Made by a program: the position numbers and the translations under genes
NCBI RefSeq assembly: GCF_003063665.1
Contig: NZ_NESF01000001.1
Span: 744,001 to 808,000, forward strand
Direction of reading: 5' to 3'
DNA from: Limnohabitans sp. Hippo3
Lineage (GTDB): Bacteria; Pseudomonadota; Gammaproteobacteria; Burkholderiales; Burkholderiaceae_C
Length of the DNA stretch: 64,000 nt
In this document: positions 62,799 to 64,000 of the stretch, piece by piece
Layout: the number at the start of each line of letters is the position of its first letter
Numbering within the stretch: the stretch's first letter is position 1
The notes under the pieces: generated by a model
Database searches by the model: none
What the model saw: the letters and a program-made list of their open reading frames with translations, nothing else
Told to the model about the DNA's origin: nothing

Positions 62799-63608
62799 AT
62801 GAGCGGCATCATCGGCATCGTATCCGAGCACAACACCGTACCCGACTTGCTGCACAGCCTGCAGCAAATGGCGCAAGCCAGCCACAACAGCTGCGGCCTG
62901 GTGGTCCACGGTCGCCAAGGTCAGACCCTGAGTCCCTCGCGCCTGCATCGGCACCGCCGGGCGCAGCGCGTTTCGGCCTGGATCGAACACATGGCCCAAA
63001 CTAGTCCCCATGGTCTGAATGGCCTGCAAGCCTTGGTCGGCATGGGCCACACGGGCGAAACCGCTGTGCACGGACCGCAAACCCTGCAACACGCCTTGCC
63101 TCACATGAGCCATGGCCCGGATGCCACTTTGAACAGCCCTGCCCGGATCGCGGTGGTGTCGGTGGGACAGGTGCAGGTCAGCCCGGCGCTGTGCGATGCC
63201 ATGCTGGAGCGTGGCTACCACGTGACCCGTCAATGCGCCACTAAGATGCTGGCACACCTGATCGACGCCACCTACCAAAATGACCCGGTGCAAGCCGTGC
63301 GCAGGGCACTGGCCTTGATCTCAGGGGCGGTGGCCGTAGGGGTCATGTTCCATGATCAGCCCCAGCGCCTGATTGCGGCGCACCTTGGCGCACCCTTGTG
63401 GTTGAGTCGGCATGGGCACAGCACCTTCGTGAGCAGCGATCACGCCTGCCTGCGACACCACACAGAGCAGATCATCCCCCTCAACGAGGGCAATGTGGTG
63501 GACATCGACGGCCGTCAATGCCGCATGACCGACAGCCGGGGTGAGCCCGTGGCCTGCCCGACGCTGCTGGCAGAAGAAGCAGGCATCAGCGCCGTCGCAG
63601 CGCGCTGA
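62799..63608 (+). CDS. degenerate GlmS-type glutaminase-domain protein (Cys to Ser)
   Basis: The 269-residue protein aligns along its length to the N-terminal Ntn glutaminase domain of GlmS: MSGIIGIVSEHNT (GlmS MCGIVG), HNSCGLVV (YDSAGLAV), GMGHTGETAVHG (GIAHTRWATHG), CATKMLAHLI (TDTEVIAHLV), ISGAVAVGVMF (LRGAYGTVIM), LIAAHLGAPLWLSR and FVSSDHACLRHHTEQIIPLN. The catalytic Cys is Ser2 and counterparts of E. coli Arg73, Asn98 and Asp123 are Gly86, Val122 and Ala147, so glutaminase activity is not expected. Ser could act as an Ntn nucleophile on another substrate. AGGAG precedes the start, 19 bases after the HlyD stop, so it is the last gene of the secretion operon. No isomerase (sugar) domain follows. 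Confidence 0.85.
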   Translation: MSGIIGIVSEHNTVPDLLHSLQQMAQASHNSCGLVVHGRQGQTLSPSRLHRHRRAQRVSAWIEHMAQTSPHGLNGLQALVGMGHTGETAVHGPQTLQHALPHMSHGPDATLNSPARIAVVSVGQVQVSPALCDAMLERGYHVTRQCATKMLAHLIDATYQNDPVQAVRRALALISGAVAVGVMFHDQPQRLIAAHLGAPLWLSRHGHSTFVSSDHACLRHHTEQIIPLNEGNVVDIDGRQCRMTDSRGEPVACPTLLAEEAGISAVAAR

Positions 63609-63627
63609 ACTGCGATGCGTCTCTCAT

Positions 63628-64000
63628 TCACTTGAACAGACTGGGGGGCGACACCACGCCATAGTTTGGCCCAGCACCGCCCGAAAATGGTGATTGGCAT
63701 TGGGTGCTCATTTCCACCAACACGTATTTTTCGTTCCCACCCACGGCATTGAGCACATGCAGGCATGCAAACCCCACAATGGTTGCGGAGGTGCCTGAAA
63801 CCACCTGGCTCAAGGTGGGCACCACCACATATTCGCATTGCTTGTTGCCTGCAGCACTGCAATTTTTGACATCGGCATACAAGCTGGACTTCACACCCGA
63901 TTGCATCCAGGCCTCATCCCCCACAGACATGGCGACAGGATTGCCCGTCTGGATCATAGAATCGATCGTGTTGGCACCCGGCGCTCTGACGTTCAGCGAT
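63628..64000 (-). CDS. TadG-like Flp pilus-assembly protein, C-terminal part
   Basis: The last about 124 residues of a protein that continues beyond the window. The frame stays open to position 64000 through SLNVRAPGANTIDSMIQTGN. The tail MSVGDEAWMQSGVKSSLYAD, VVVPTLSQVV and IVGFACLHVLNAVGG resembles the C-terminal Tad/Flp pilus-assembly TadG domain (VWxQPGxKxSLY...VLPVV...VAGF). It is convergent with the pseudo-glutaminase gene 19 bases away. The N-terminus and any tad neighbours lie outside the window. Confidence in the family is moderate. Confidence 0.6.
   Translation of the reverse strand, partial: SLNVRAPGANTIDSMIQTGNPVAMSVGDEAWMQSGVKSSLYADVKNCSAAGNKQCEYVVVPTLSQVVSGTSATIVGFACLHVLNAVGGNEKYVLVEMSTQCQSPFSGGAGPNYGVVSPPSLFK

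Overview
The window looks like chromosome from a Burkholderiales betaproteobacterium, most likely a Comamonadaceae member of the Limnohabitans/Rhodoferax/Polaromonas type. This is inferred from gene content and not from a database search. The supporting signs are high GC, periplasmic TctC/Bug-family binding proteins, a TAXI TRAP transporter, a BKACE (DUF849) enzyme, a 3-hydroxybenzoate/gentisate cluster, an RpoD with a long Lys/Ala-rich N-terminus, and YFP-type Crp/Fnr regulators. I see no rRNA, tRNA, CRISPR array, insertion sequence or prophage.

Layout. 0-12 kb holds small-molecule catabolism and uptake: an exported hydrolase, an ornithine-cyclodeaminase/FAD-oxidoreductase pair, a cysteine-less glutaredoxin-like protein, a membrane-anchored Mrr-like protein, a TAXI binding protein with a fused TRAP permease, a DadA-like dehydrogenase, a decayed Bug-protein gene, and a BKACE plus 3-hydroxyacyl-CoA-dehydrogenase-like pair. 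12-21.8 kb is mixed: TIGR03643 protein, a Stealth phosphotransferase, a SOUL protein, the UvrC-like nuclease Cho with a clear LexA box, a hydratase, an MBL hydrolase, a transglutaminase-like protein, an MFS carrier, a PsiF-like protein coupled to a secreted nuclease, and a LivK-type binding protein.

21.8-37 kb is mostly conserved housekeeping: tsaD, ybiB, cobA, a BaiN/YhiN flavoprotein, a patatin-barrel autotransporter, rpsU, yqeY, pmbA, darP, mog and rpoD. Four copies of a REP/REPIN-like palindromic element are scattered around tsaD and cobA, and one lies inside the cobA reading frame. 37-51.7 kb contains a Crp regulator, a YkgJ protein, paaZ, and then the 3-hydroxybenzoate -> gentisate -> maleylpyruvate -> fumarylpyruvate -> fumarate + pyruvate genes, interleaved with an aromatic-acid MFS carrier and an orphan Bug protein. 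An aldo/keto reductase and a 1204-residue DUF748/AsmA-like protein follow.

51.8-63.6 kb is the most unusual part. A Crp regulator with added PAS domains is divergent, across a 760-bp palindrome-rich region, from a 1232-residue Sec-signal-less surface protein built of 115-residue DUF11-like repeats. Next come a dedicated type I secretion system (TolC-like protein, ABC exporter with a C39-like N-terminal domain, HlyD-like adaptor) and, as the last gene of that operon, a GlmS-type glutaminase-domain protein whose nucleophile Cys is Ser and whose glutamine-binding residues are lost. This pseudo-amidotransferase linked to type I secretion is my best candidate for an undescribed component. The window ends in the 3' part of a TadG-like pilus-assembly gene on the minus strand.
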